In this document: piece after piece, positions 14,125 through 22,367 of the stretch
How positions within the stretch are numbered: position 1 is the stretch's first letter
Layout of the letters: every line of letters starts with the position of its first letter
Assembly (NCBI GenBank): GCA_039818825.1
Contig: JBCBTD010000051.1
Coordinates: forward strand, 1-29,050
Direction: 5' to 3'
Source of the DNA: JBCBTD01 sp039818825
GTDB taxonomy: Bacteria > Pseudomonadota > Alphaproteobacteria > Geminicoccales > Geminicoccaceae
DNA length: 29,050 nt
Position numbers and translations under genes: made by a program
Notes under the pieces: generated by a model
Seen by the model: the letters and a program-made list of their open reading frames with translations, nothing else
What the model was told of the DNA's origin: nothing
Databases searched by the model: none

Positions 14125-15461
14125 CGTTTGGCGAGCACCACGAAGTCCGAGCGCGTGCTGTTGGCGCCTGCCGGCGGCGTCACCGGCGCCGAGAGCTTGG
14201 TTTGACCGCCGACCCTCGCGCTGAACCGCCACGCCATTTCCCCCGTGTCGAAGAACACGTGCGCCGATTGTGCCGCCTCGACTGTGGCGCGATTGTAGAG
14301 CGCGTAGCCCTCGCCACGGTACAGCAGCAGATCGCCGGCCTCGCCGATCGGCTTGCTCAACTCCGACCAGCGGAGTGGGTAGCCGGCAAGCAGCCACTCG
14401 ATGCCGTCGTTGCGACCCGGCGCCGGTGTCAGCATCGGCCGACCGTCGTCGGTCCACGTCAGCGACGAAAGCTGCTCGAACGCGTCGAGGTTGGCGAGCC
14501 AGGTCCAGGCCGGCGCGGCCCCTTCGACGAGCAACCGCCTCGAGAGCATCTTCTTGACGTTCTCTCGGGTGATGGTCTTGGTCGGTTGCGCCCCCTCTTT
14601 CGGCACGGTGATGAGTGCCGGCGACCCGAGGATACCCCGCGGCTGCATCACCCCCGACCCCTCGAAGACGGCGGTGGCGATTTTCCAGGCCATCACCTCA
14701 GGCACCTTGCGGTCGATCCGAGCTTGCAGCCGGGGAGCGTCGGCCGCCAGCTCTTCGGAGTAGCGCAGCAACGCCTTGATCGGGCTGACGCCGACCGTCC
14801 GCCCCTCGGTTTGCAGCCGGCTCGTCTCGATCGGCCGGCCCTCACCGGTCCAATGCGCCTCCACACCGGTCGACCCCCACGGCGTCGACTCGTCGGCATC
14901 CATCGTCACCGACGGCGCCGAGGTCGGCTGTGCGTCCACGTCCGACACCAGCCCCGGCCGTGCCAGGATCAGCTCGTGCAACCCACCCGCAAATGCCGGC
15001 GGGATCATGAAACCCTCTTCGCCTCGCGTCGTCATCGTCGATGCCGCGGCCATCCGCTCCGCCTGTACCAACCGGTCAGGCGTCGATGCGCCGGTGGCAG
15101 CGGCCATCACGTCGAGCGCTATCTGTACGACGCTGTCGTAACCCCACGTCTCCGCCGGGTCGGCCTCGTTGAGCGTTTCGAAACGCGGCACCCGGAGCGC
15201 CAACGGTGAGGGAGCCGTCGCGAGCGCCGCGGCCCGCTGGCGGCTCAGCTTCAGGTTGGCCGCGTCCAGCTCGGCTTTGGCCTCCTCGACGTCGTCGGCC
15301 AGGCTGTTCATGGCCTGGCGCGCGGCGGGCAGCTTGGCCTCGTCGTCGGCCGTTGGCGTCTCCAGGCCCTCCAACCGGTCCACATCGGCAACCGCCTGGC
15401 GGAGCTGTCCTTGCAGCTCCGCCAGGCGCCCTTGCAGCTTGCGCACGTCGTCTTTTTCCAT
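14121..15461 (-). CDS. HK97-type major capsid protein
   Basis: 446 residues from ATG 15461, with AGGAG and GGAG sites in the 31-base gap after the protease gene. Residues 1-85 are a charged coiled coil (MEKDDVRKLQGRLAEL...), the scaffolding delta domain normally removed by the prohead protease. The mature part has TRGEEGFMIPPAFAGGLHEL (about 147-166), STPWGSTGVEAHWTGEGRPIE, VSPIKALLRYSEELAAD and the P-domain region YPLRWSELSKP, all typical of HK97-fold capsids. The upstream protease and portal complete the module. The cleavage site was not located. Confidence 0.92.
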   Translation of the reverse strand: MEKDDVRKLQGRLAELQGQLRQAVADVDRLEGLETPTADDEAKLPAARQAMNSLADDVEEAKAELDAANLKLSRQRAAALATAPSPLALRVPRFETLNEADPAETWGYDSVVQIALDVMAAATGASTPDRLVQAERMAAASTMTTRGEEGFMIPPAFAGGLHELILARPGLVSDVDAQPTSAPSVTMDADESTPWGSTGVEAHWTGEGRPIETSRLQTEGRTVGVSPIKALLRYSEELAADAPRLQARIDRKVPEVMAWKIATAVFEGSGVMQPRGILGSPALITVPKEGAQPTKTITRENVKKMLSRRLLVEGAAPAWTWLANLDAFEQLSSLTWTDDGRPMLTPAPGRNDGIEWLLAGYPLRWSELSKPIGEAGDLLLYRGEGYALYNRATVEAAQSAHVFFDTGEMAWRFSARVGGQTKLSAPVTPPAGANSTRSDFVVLAKR

Positions 15462-15492
15462 CGGCTCCACTCCTGATTGCCGTTGATCTGCG

Positions 15493-16380
15493 TCAGAGGG
15501 CCAGCGCCAACCGCGCCCGCCCCCGATCATGCGCTCGGCGTCGCGACCCGCCGCGAGTGCCGGACCGATCCCCGCCACCGGTGACGAGGCCCGCCACCAC
15601 ACTTTCGAGGTCGCCGACCTCGTCGGCCATGCCGGCGCTCACCGCATCCGCGCCCTGGACCGACCGGCCCGCGCCGAAGGGCTCCCCGCCCGCGATCTTG
15701 ACGGACACCCGCCGGCCGATCGCCACCGCGTGCACGAAGCTCTCATGATCCCGCCTCACCAGCCCCTCGAAGTATTCGAGCGCTTCGTCGGTCAAAGGTT
15801 CGACCGCCATGCCTTCGGCTTTTCTCGGCGTCGAACGAATGACGGTAACATTCACCCCTTCATTTTCAAGCATCTGGCTGATGTCTTCGTGGATCAAATA
15901 ACCGCCGATCGAGCCGACTTGCCCACTCTCCGCAACCACCAGCCGGCCCGCCTGGCTCGCCAGCCAGTAGGCTGCCGAGAGAGCGTATGGCGCCGCGACC
16001 GCGACCACCGTCTTGGCCTTGGTGGTGTCCGCAACCAGTCGCGCCGTCTCCGCCAGCTCCGTCACCATGCCGCCCGGCGAATTGACGTCCATCACAATGG
16101 TGTCGACGTCGTCGTCGGCCGCCATCCGGCGGAGCCGCGCCCGCAACAGATTGAGCGGCGCCAAGCCCATCCACTCACCCCACTGCGCAAAGCGTGAGAC
16201 GATCAGCCCGTGCACCCGGATCACCCCCACCCGGCCAACACGGATCACACCGGGGTCGGCCGGGCGGCGCTCACCATCGCCGTCGATGGCGAGACGTTGC
16301 GGCACGACCAACCGGCTATCATCCACGAACCAAGGGCCGACACCGAAATGCCGGGCCAATTCGCGCCGCGCGTACGTCAT
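15493..16380 (-). CDS. S49 (SppA-like) prohead protease
   Basis: 295 residues from ATG 16380, ATGA overlap with the portal stop. After a variable N-terminus, VGVIRVHGLI (about 51-60) begins the fold; DTIVMDVNSPGGMVTEL (about 93-109) is the conserved strand-loop of S49 peptidases; Ser135 in PYALSAAYWLAS is the expected nucleophile and Lys187 in STPRKAEG the general base of the Ser-Lys dyad. ESGQVGSIGGYLIHED lies between. In phages of this type the enzyme trims the capsid delta domain during head maturation. Length and dyad are normal; the C-terminal 35 residues are Arg/Gly-rich and likely self-cleaved. Confidence 0.9.
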   Translation of the reverse strand: MTYARRELARHFGVGPWFVDDSRLVVPQRLAIDGDGERRPADPGVIRVGRVGVIRVHGLIVSRFAQWGEWMGLAPLNLLRARLRRMAADDDVDTIVMDVNSPGGMVTELAETARLVADTTKAKTVVAVAAPYALSAAYWLASQAGRLVVAESGQVGSIGGYLIHEDISQMLENEGVNVTVIRSTPRKAEGMAVEPLTDEALEYFEGLVRRDHESFVHAVAIGRRVSVKIAGGEPFGAGRSVQGADAVSAGMADEVGDLESVVAGLVTGGGDRSGTRGGSRRRAHDRGRARLALAL

Positions 16381-17708
16381 TCGATCCCCTCCCCAGGCAG
16401 CAAGACGCCGGCCGGCGTTCGCCCCCACGTTTCACCGCCAACCCTGACGCGCGCGACGGCCCGCGGGTGCGCCGCGCCACTGTGGTCGATCCGCTCCATG
16501 TTCAGGGGCCTTTCGAACTCGTCGCCACCGTCGAACGGCCCGAGGTTCAACAATGGCCGCACCTCGTTGCGGCTCATGACACCCCATTGGACCATTGCGC
16601 CGGCAAAGGCCGACAACGTCGATTTGTCGACCAACTCCAACGGCGCCGTGTCAAAGCGCAGTCGGATCGGCTCATCAGGCGCCAACCAGCGCTTGGCACT
16701 GGTGGTCACCCGCCCAAGCCGCGGCCTCACGCAGTTGGCAAGCTGATCGAGTGCCAGTTGCTCGACATTCGAAAACGTGATCTTTTCCAGTATTCCGACG
16801 GCGAACGGCGCCAATCCATGCAGTTGGCAACATTCGAGCGCCACCTGTCGCCTCAGCTCCAAGAATTGTGCTGTCGCGTTATTGGGTTTCACGTCGTGAT
16901 ATGTCGCGTCTTCCGGCATAGCGACGTCCTGGAACACGTTCCGGCCGCTGCGCGCTTTGCGCCACTCTTTGATGAATTCGCGGGCGTGATTGATCGAATC
17001 CCACTTGCCCGTGATGATCCCGCCGTGCCCGGCATTGCGGAAGAACCAGTTCCCGAACTCCTGGAGGGACAGCGCCTCGGCAATCAACTCACGGCCCAAA
17101 TCGACCCGCCCGCGCGCCGTCAGGGCCGCGCCGCGGCCGGTGCTTGTCCGCGGCCCCTCGGTCACGTGCCAGACTTCGTCGTCGCGCGCCGCCTCGCGCG
17201 CGCCGGTCCACGGGTGGCGGTAGTGATACCAGCGGCGACCGCCATCCCGACGCTCGACACGCGCGACGTCGGTCCACGGCACCGGCACGAGTTGTCCTAT
17301 CGACCGGCCCCGCTCCGCCACGACCAGGCAAAGCGCGTTGCCGTGGTTGCTCAGATCGTTCGACAGCCACGTCAGGAATTGCACACGGTCCTGGTCGACG
17401 TTCGGCGCCTCGTTGAGCAGGCTCGCGAGCGGGTGCCGGGGCATCGGCTCGTAGAGCGTTCGACCGCGGCCGTCGTGCCGCACCTGTTCGACTGTCACCG
17501 GCAACGAGCCCATCGGCTCGCTCAGGGCTTCTTGACAGGCGGCCCATACCGGCCACGTCGCTGCCGTGTCGGCGTTTACCGCGCGGCTGGACATCGTCCA
17601 GGCGCCGCCATCCGCGGACCACATGCGATCCTCTGTGGCGCGCTGCTCAGGCGTCAGCCCTACCATCATCCGGACGCCCGTCGCCAAGCGCTGCAACCCG
17701 CCAATCAT
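16377..17708 (-). CDS. Portal protein, HK97 family
   Basis: 443 residues from ATG 17708 (ATGA overlap with TerL). Family blocks: VWAACQEALSEPMGSLPVTVEQ (about 53-74), HPLASLLNEAPN, FLTWLSNDLSNHGNALCLV (about 112-130), DEVWHVTEGP, FFRNAGHGGIITGKW near residue 230 and the FAVGILEKITFSNVEQLALDQL block (about 305-326), which corresponds to the wing/stem region near the DNA channel. Twelve copies form the ring through which DNA is packed by TerL and to which the gp6-like connector binds. No truncation seen. Confidence 0.93.
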   Translation of the reverse strand: MIGGLQRLATGVRMMVGLTPEQRATEDRMWSADGGAWTMSSRAVNADTAATWPVWAACQEALSEPMGSLPVTVEQVRHDGRGRTLYEPMPRHPLASLLNEAPNVDQDRVQFLTWLSNDLSNHGNALCLVVAERGRSIGQLVPVPWTDVARVERRDGGRRWYHYRHPWTGAREAARDDEVWHVTEGPRTSTGRGAALTARGRVDLGRELIAEALSLQEFGNWFFRNAGHGGIITGKWDSINHAREFIKEWRKARSGRNVFQDVAMPEDATYHDVKPNNATAQFLELRRQVALECCQLHGLAPFAVGILEKITFSNVEQLALDQLANCVRPRLGRVTTSAKRWLAPDEPIRLRFDTAPLELVDKSTLSAFAGAMVQWGVMSRNEVRPLLNLGPFDGGDEFERPLNMERIDHSGAAHPRAVARVRVGGETWGRTPAGVLLPGEGIE

Positions 17709-19483
17709 GCCGCGACGATCTCCTGCCCGATCTCCCATTTGACGCAGCCATCATCGATTTCTTCGACTTTGACGAACGGCAACATCCCCATGATCGCGGC
17801 GAATGCTGGATCGATCTTTTTGTCGGCGTTGGCTGTTGTTTTCGGCTTGCGCGGATAGATGTTGTTTCGCTCGTCCTCGTAGACTTGCACGTTCGTCAAC
17901 GCCCACTGCAGCACCGGGTCGCCGTCATAGTCGATGCGATCGCCCGCAAGCGCTGCCTCGACCTCTCGCATCGCCGGCGATAAGACGAGGGACGATCCAA
18001 GCCGCGGCTCGATCCGCTCCACGCCCGTCGCTTTCTCGACGTTCTGAGCGAGTTGTGTTGCGTAGTGATTGTCGTAGACGAAGTAACCGGCGCCCAAGTC
18101 TTTGACCGTATCGATGATCTCTCGTTCGATCACCGACAGGTCGATCTCGCCGCCTTCGTGCTCGACGAGATATCCACGCTCCGCCCAGGTTTTCAGCCAC
18201 GCACGGTTCGGCTCGGCGAGCACGCGCGCGGGCAAGTGATGCCGGCCCTTGACCAAGTAGTGCGGCGGCTCTCCCGGTCGGGTGACACACGCCGTCACCG
18301 CCCACGAGCACAGATCCTTGCGCACGGACGCGTCGAGACTGACCGCCACGCGCACATAGCTCTCAGCCCGCAGGGCCGGCCAGTCGAGCCGGTTGCGGCC
18401 CCGCTCCATCGCTCTCAGCAAGTCGGCCTGGTCCACCCATGGGCGCGCCGTGTTGCCCCACCGGCCGCCATGCCGGGAGAGGATGGTTCCCCGGCTCGAC
18501 GGCGATTTGACGGCGACGTCATGCTGCCCCCGCAGGAATTCGACCGGCACCGACGCGCCGACGAGCGGATTGGCTTTCAGTAAGTTGCCGAATGACCGCC
18601 AGTCGTCTTCCTCATCCATTGCGAAGATCAGCACGAGTGTCCGCTGGTCGTCCTCGTCTTTGGAGCCGTCGACCAGGATGCTACCGACACGGGTGCGCAA
18701 CTCGTAGCAGACCCCCGTTAGGTCATCGCCGCCCGTCGTCGTGACCCACAGTACCGGCTGATCGCGCGCGCCCATACCGGTCTGCATCGTGTCGAGCTGC
18801 GCCGACGTCCGGTGCTGGTGCAGCTCGTCGACGGCGGCAAAATGCGGGCTGCCGCCATCGGGAGGCTCACCGACAACAGGCGTCCACACCGACCCGCTTG
18901 GCAAATGCTCGATCCGCTTGGCGCCGATCGCCAATCTATGGTCACGTTGATAGTCCGGCGCCAACTCCGCCGCGCGTTTAGCTGGCTCCCAAATGAACGC
19001 TGCATCGGTCGCCGTACTGGCACCATTGTAGATTTCCGCGCCCGGCTCGCCGTCGCCCGCCAACATGTAATGACCCACGGCCATTTGTTTTGTTGACTTC
19101 GCGTTCTTACGCCCCATTTCCTCGTACACTAGACGGAAACGGCGCCTGTTGTCTGCATCGAGCCAGCCGAACACTTGGCAGAGTGCGAACAGTTGCACGG
19201 GTTCGAAGCGGATCGGCTTCCCACGCCACTTGCCCTTGACATGGACAAGCCGCTCCATGTGCTCGATCGCTTTTGCCGCATGGCCGTCCGAGTAGTGGTA
19301 GCCCCACCCGTCCGCCGCGCGCGCCAGATCATCGAGAAACCGTTGCGCCGCCAGGCGTTCCAGGCGCCCCACCGGACGCTGATGTTTGGACCAAGGCGCA
19401 TCCAGCCAACCCGTAACCGCAGCTTCGGCGTAGCCGAGCGCGGCCAACGTGTAGCGGGACCACGGCGCAATGCCCTCGTTCAT
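17705..19483 (-). CDS. terL: Terminase large subunit
   Basis: 592 residues; ATG 19483 overlaps the TerS stop as ATGA. The Walker A-like loop is GRKNAKST (124-131), a form common in HK97/P27-type terminases; the Walker B acidic pair is D219-E220 in HFAAVDELHQH; the coupling motif VTTTGG is near 248-253. The nuclease domain has Asp384 in VRVAVSLDAS and Asp471 in GYFVYDNHYA as metal ligands. It translocates DNA into the prohead through the portal and cuts concatemers. Neighbouring TerS, portal and an HNH nuclease suggest a cohesive-end packaging system of the HK97 type. Confidence 0.93.
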   Translation of the reverse strand: MNEGIAPWSRYTLAALGYAEAAVTGWLDAPWSKHQRPVGRLERLAAQRFLDDLARAADGWGYHYSDGHAAKAIEHMERLVHVKGKWRGKPIRFEPVQLFALCQVFGWLDADNRRRFRLVYEEMGRKNAKSTKQMAVGHYMLAGDGEPGAEIYNGASTATDAAFIWEPAKRAAELAPDYQRDHRLAIGAKRIEHLPSGSVWTPVVGEPPDGGSPHFAAVDELHQHRTSAQLDTMQTGMGARDQPVLWVTTTGGDDLTGVCYELRTRVGSILVDGSKDEDDQRTLVLIFAMDEEDDWRSFGNLLKANPLVGASVPVEFLRGQHDVAVKSPSSRGTILSRHGGRWGNTARPWVDQADLLRAMERGRNRLDWPALRAESYVRVAVSLDASVRKDLCSWAVTACVTRPGEPPHYLVKGRHHLPARVLAEPNRAWLKTWAERGYLVEHEGGEIDLSVIEREIIDTVKDLGAGYFVYDNHYATQLAQNVEKATGVERIEPRLGSSLVLSPAMREVEAALAGDRIDYDGDPVLQWALTNVQVYEDERNNIYPRKPKTTANADKKIDPAFAAIMGMLPFVKVEEIDDGCVKWEIGQEIVAA

Positions 19484-20028
19484 GCGCTATCCGCGTCCGC
19501 GCCGTCGAGCGCTTCGAAGAGCCCAGCTTGGCCGCCACCCGTCATCACGTGGCGGGCCTTGGGCGTGATCCCGATCTCGGCGCACGCCCGCTGTGCGTCC
19601 AACGATACCTCTCGATACGCCTGAAACAGCGGTGCTCGCTTGCGCTGTGCGCCGTTCCGCCCGCGCGTCTCGTAGGTAATCATGCGCATCGGGTTGCCCT
19701 TGCGATCGAACAACCGCGAATAGAGAAAGTCGCGAAGCGCAACGGCTTGGCACATGCCGACCAGCGCCGGCGTGTCCACACGTCGAACCCACCCGACCCT
19801 CGCCAGCTCGGTCACCACCTCGCGCCACACGGCCCGACTGCCCTCGTCCGGCAACGCCGGCGGTGGCGCCAACTCACCCAGCGCCGCGAACGCCGGCCCG
19901 GCCGGCCGCGCATCATCCGCCGCTGCCTCGGGTGCCGGCTCCGGTTCGGCGCCGGTCGGCAGCACGCCGCGGTCTTGCCGCCGCAAGCGCTCCAACACGT
20001 CAGAGCTGACGACGTTTTCGCCAGTCAT
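19480..20028 (-). CDS. terS: Terminase small subunit, P27 family
   Basis: 182 residues. ATG 20028 is chosen because it overlaps the HNH stop as ATGA; a GTG at 20043 would add five residues. A low-complexity Pro/Ala/Glu segment (about 25-60) precedes the conserved helices SRAVWREVVTELARVGWVRRVD (about 64-85) and TPALVGMCQAVALRDFLYSRLF, then KARHVMTGGGQAGLFEAL near the end. The two-helix pattern followed by an N.A......LG.TP.AR-like tail is typical of P27-type small terminases, which recognise the packaging site and recruit TerL. Confidence 0.85.
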   Translation of the reverse strand: MTGENVVSSDVLERLRRQDRGVLPTGAEPEPAPEAAADDARPAGPAFAALGELAPPPALPDEGSRAVWREVVTELARVGWVRRVDTPALVGMCQAVALRDFLYSRLFDRKGNPMRMITYETRGRNGAQRKRAPLFQAYREVSLDAQRACAEIGITPKARHVMTGGGQAGLFEALDGADADSA

Positions 20029-20531
20029 ACCGGCAACTGCCACCGGCCAGCGTCACTCGCGAACCTGGTCTTTTTTTCTCGCCGGCCCGCCCCCCCTATT
20101 GCGCGTTCGCTTGGAGAAACGGTCGCGACGGGAGAGGCTTCACGGCCCGCACCCCCCCTACCCTGACGGGCCGACGCCGCGAGCGCTCCGTCCTCGACGA
20201 CGGTCTTGCGACCATGACACGTCGCGCATAGGTCCTGGTGGTTGGCCTCGTCCCAAAACTCCGCCTCGGTCGTCGGTCGCACGATGTGGTCGACGTGCTG
20301 CGCCGGCGTACGTACGCCGACCTCCAAGCACGCGACGCAAACCGCACCCTCGCGCCGCAATTCGCTGTACCGCCGCCACTTGTACGTCCGGTAGAGGTAA
20401 CGCAGTGGATTGGTGCGCCCGGCATCGCGCCGCTTGTGCTCCGCCTTCCGATGCCGATCACACCAGCCGACGCCCGCCTCGACACGGACGCCACACCCCG
20501 GATGCCGGCAATAGGTACGCGCTGCCTTCAC
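20025..20531 (-). CDS. HNH endonuclease next to terminase
   Basis: 168 residues from GTG 20531 with GAGGA 6 bases upstream. A Cys-rich N-terminus (YCRHPGCGVRVEAGVGWCDRH) precedes the HNH core: CVACLE, AQHVDHIVRP (about 80-89), an EANHQDLCATCHGRKT block (about 96-111) giving the His-Asn-His triad and two CxxC zinc pairs. HNH proteins encoded beside TerS/TerL in HK97-like phages are needed with the terminase for site-specific end cutting. The C-terminal 50 residues are Gly/Ser/Arg-rich. It is the first gene after a 330-base gap with a likely operator and TTGACA. Confidence 0.88.
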   Translation of the reverse strand: MKAARTYCRHPGCGVRVEAGVGWCDRHRKAEHKRRDAGRTNPLRYLYRTYKWRRYSELRREGAVCVACLEVGVRTPAQHVDHIVRPTTEAEFWDEANHQDLCATCHGRKTVVEDGALAASARQGRGGAGREASPVATVSPSERAIGGAGRREKKTRFASDAGRWQLPV

Positions 20532-20864
20532 TCGCTTCCTCGCTGGATCGGAGCGGCGGCGACCGAGGATGGGGATCTACTCAGCCGCCGCCTTCCGCCG
20601 CCGGAGCCGCCGAGCACACCGGCGACAGCAACCCGTCTCACCTATTCAGGTTCGGCGTGTCAAGCGATTTGTGGAGTTGCCACTACCCCGTCCTCACGTC
20701 CGTGCAGAGAGTTCACGCGCGCCCGCGCGCGATCGAGCGCGAGCGCACGGCCCCGTCGATCCGCCGAGGACCACGGACGCGATGCGCTAACCTATTGATC
20801 TGAAACGATTATCGACCACGGTCTACGTCCGCGCGTCCATAGACGTCCATGGCCGCCATGGACG
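20532..20864. other. Gene-free control region between replication and packaging genes
   Basis: No frame here has a convincing start or family match on either strand. It holds the operator at 20640-20651, a GC-rich stretch of alternating GC (20712-20745), an AT-richer island (20788-20820) and the palindrome at 20842-20866. By position it could also contain the packaging (cos) site near the terminase genes, but nothing in the sequence proves that. Confidence 0.5.
20635..20663 (-). promoter_or_regulatory. Operator with TTGACA upstream of the packaging genes
   Basis: Minus strand: perfect TTGACA (20663-20658), then 6 bases, then ACCTGAATAGGT (20651-20640; exact core, copy 6). The -10 at 17 bases is TGAGAC, poor. 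Position fits a repressor-controlled promoter for the HNH-terminase-head transcript. Confidence 0.55.
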
Positions 20865-20866
20865 TC
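20842..20866. repeat. Perfect 11-bp inverted repeat with 3-base loop
   Basis: GACGTCCATGG (20842-20852), CCG, CCATGGACGTC (20856-20866). Further GTCC/GTCCAT direct repeats lie just left (20827-20840). No T run follows on either strand, so it is more likely a protein-binding site or an RNA hairpin than an intrinsic terminator. It directly follows the stop of the Cys-rich gene. Confidence 0.75.
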
Positions 20867-21146
20867 ACCGCCCGCCGCCGGCCGCCTCGTACAACGCTCG
20901 CCCCGCTGCCGCGCGGCGCACCTTGTCACGCGTCCGCGTACACGTACAGGTTCCGAGCCGCGCCACGACGCTGCAGGTCGATCGGCACTCCGCCTCGACC
21001 CGCGCCGTGATCGCCCGCGAAACCCGGTGGTACGCCTCGAAGTCAGCCACCGTCAACGGCGGCTCGGCAGGCGGCCCAACGGCGCCGCCACCCCTGGAAA
21101 TCCTAGGGTGTGTACACGGCCGCACCTGAGAGGCCACAGCGCACAC
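20865..21146 (-). CDS. Small Cys-rich protein of unknown function
   Basis: Up to 93 residues from a GTG directly after the upstream stop codon. That start has no ribosome site and lies in an operator-like palindrome, so the true start may be further in; GC-rich third codon positions begin about residue 23. The well-coded part reads LTVADFEAYHRVSRAITARVEAECRS.., a helix followed by C-x3-C and C-x-C pairs (about residues 55-71) that could bind zinc. I recognise no family. It lies between the replication genes and the packaging control region, where small regulators are common. Confidence 0.5.
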   Translation of the reverse strand: MCAVASQVRPCTHPRISRGGGAVGPPAEPPLTVADFEAYHRVSRAITARVEAECRSTCSVVARLGTCTCTRTRDKVRRAAAGRALYEAAGGGR

Positions 21147-21156
21147 CTAAGCAGGT
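21145..21156. promoter_or_regulatory. Operator-like palindrome, copy 7, at the end of the VirE-type gene
   Basis: ACCTAAGCAGGT, within CACCTAAGCAGGTG. It overlaps the TAG stop (21149-21147) of the ATPase gene and the possible GTG start of the next gene. No -35/-10 pair is evident around it. Confidence 0.45.
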
Positions 21157-22367
21157 GGGCGATAGCGGCGCACCCGCCCAGCGCCAGAGCCCGGTCGCCA
21201 GCTCTCCCAGCCCGCATGGGTCAGGATGCGGACCACTCGGTTGGCCAGTCGGCCGTCCTGCCGATCACGTGTGACGTCGAGCGCGCTCAAGACCTCGGAC
21301 GGCGTCACGCCTTCGGGCTTGGTTGTCGTCTCCGGCCACCGGTGTAGAGCAATCCGTATCACGTCCTCGTGCCACGGGTCCTCGTGATACGCCGCCCGCT
21401 GACGCGCTGCCGCCAGCTCCACCAGCTCCGGACGATCCAGCCACCAAGGCGCGCGGTCCTCGTGCCACAGGACGGCCTCGGCAAAGAGTTGGTCACGATC
21501 CCGGCGCAGCCCGTCCACGTCGATCGTGCCCACGTCGACGGGCCAAAACCGCCGACCGCCCGTCTCGTCATGCAAAAACGTCACGGCATTGGTGCTACCG
21601 CACAAGACCGACGAGCGCGGTATCTCGACCAGTCGGCGACCATAAGCCGGCCGAAAACGATCGGTTGCCCGCGTCAGAAACGCTTTGATGCGCTTGGCGT
21701 CGACCGAACCGAGCGCATCCAGCTCCGCCAGCTCCAACATCCAGGAGCCGCCCATTGCCAACGACGCGTCCTTGCCAGACTGCAGATCGGGCACGTCGTC
21801 CGAAAACCACGGACTGCCCAAGATTTCGAACACCGTCGACTTGCCGGCGCCCTGCGGCCCGCGCAGGATCAACGTCGCGTGCGCCTTGCACCCCGGCCGA
21901 CAAGCCCGCGCGACCGCCTGTACCAGCCACCGCGGGCCGACCGTCCGCGTGTAGTCGTCGAGCACGGCCCCGCAATAGGTGCCGAGCCAATCCGTCAGCC
22001 GGTCGGTGCCGTCCCAAACCAGCCCATCGAGCCAGGCGCGCACCGGGTGCCACGGCCGCTCGCTGGCCACGAGTAGCACCGCCTCGCCGATACGGTCGCG
22101 CGTGGTCCAAAGCTCGCGCTGCTCCAGCCACCGCAACAGCTCCAAATCGTCGACCTCGGTCCACGGCAGGCCATGCACCGGAACCTCGCCGCGCGTCCAC
22201 GGCATCGGCGCGAGCAGATAGGGTTGCCCGTGCATTTCGGAATGCACGAGGTTCCCGCGCAAAGCGTCGTGCTCGCGCAAGTAAAACGCGACGTTGAACA
22301 GCGAGGGCTTGACGCCGCCGTCGTTCTTCGTCAGCTGTAGACTACGCGCAAAATCCTCACGGTCCAT
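21147..22367 (-). CDS. VirE-family P-loop ATPase (replication helicase-like)
   Basis: 406 residues; ATG 22367 overlaps the primase stop by about 11 bases. Walker A GPQGAGKST is at residues 170-178; a Walker B-like LELAELDAL near 210-218; then TRATDRFRPAYGRR and SSVLCGSTNAVTFLHDETGGRRFWPV (about 255-280), the signature region of the virulence-associated E (PF05272) family of phage and plasmid proteins. In this class the ATPase is paired with a primase domain, here encoded by the preceding gene. The two together probably start phage DNA replication. The C-terminal 70 residues may be a winged helix that binds DNA. Confidence 0.9.
   Translation of the reverse strand: MDREDFARSLQLTKNDGGVKPSLFNVAFYLREHDALRGNLVHSEMHGQPYLLAPMPWTRGEVPVHGLPWTEVDDLELLRWLEQRELWTTRDRIGEAVLLVASERPWHPVRAWLDGLVWDGTDRLTDWLGTYCGAVLDDYTRTVGPRWLVQAVARACRPGCKAHATLILRGPQGAGKSTVFEILGSPWFSDDVPDLQSGKDASLAMGGSWMLELAELDALGSVDAKRIKAFLTRATDRFRPAYGRRLVEIPRSSVLCGSTNAVTFLHDETGGRRFWPVDVGTIDVDGLRRDRDQLFAEAVLWHEDRAPWWLDRPELVELAAARQRAAYHEDPWHEDVIRIALHRWPETTTKPEGVTPSEVLSALDVTRDRQDGRLANRVVRILTHAGWESWRPGSGAGRVRRYRPPA

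Noticed and set aside
16194..17858. Long plus-strand frame (554 residues) opposite the portal gene, and similar ones at 12184-13530 and 13734-15209
   Set aside because: Antisense shadows in GC-rich DNA; Arg/His/Pro-rich, no family motifs, and each lies on well-identified minus-strand genes.
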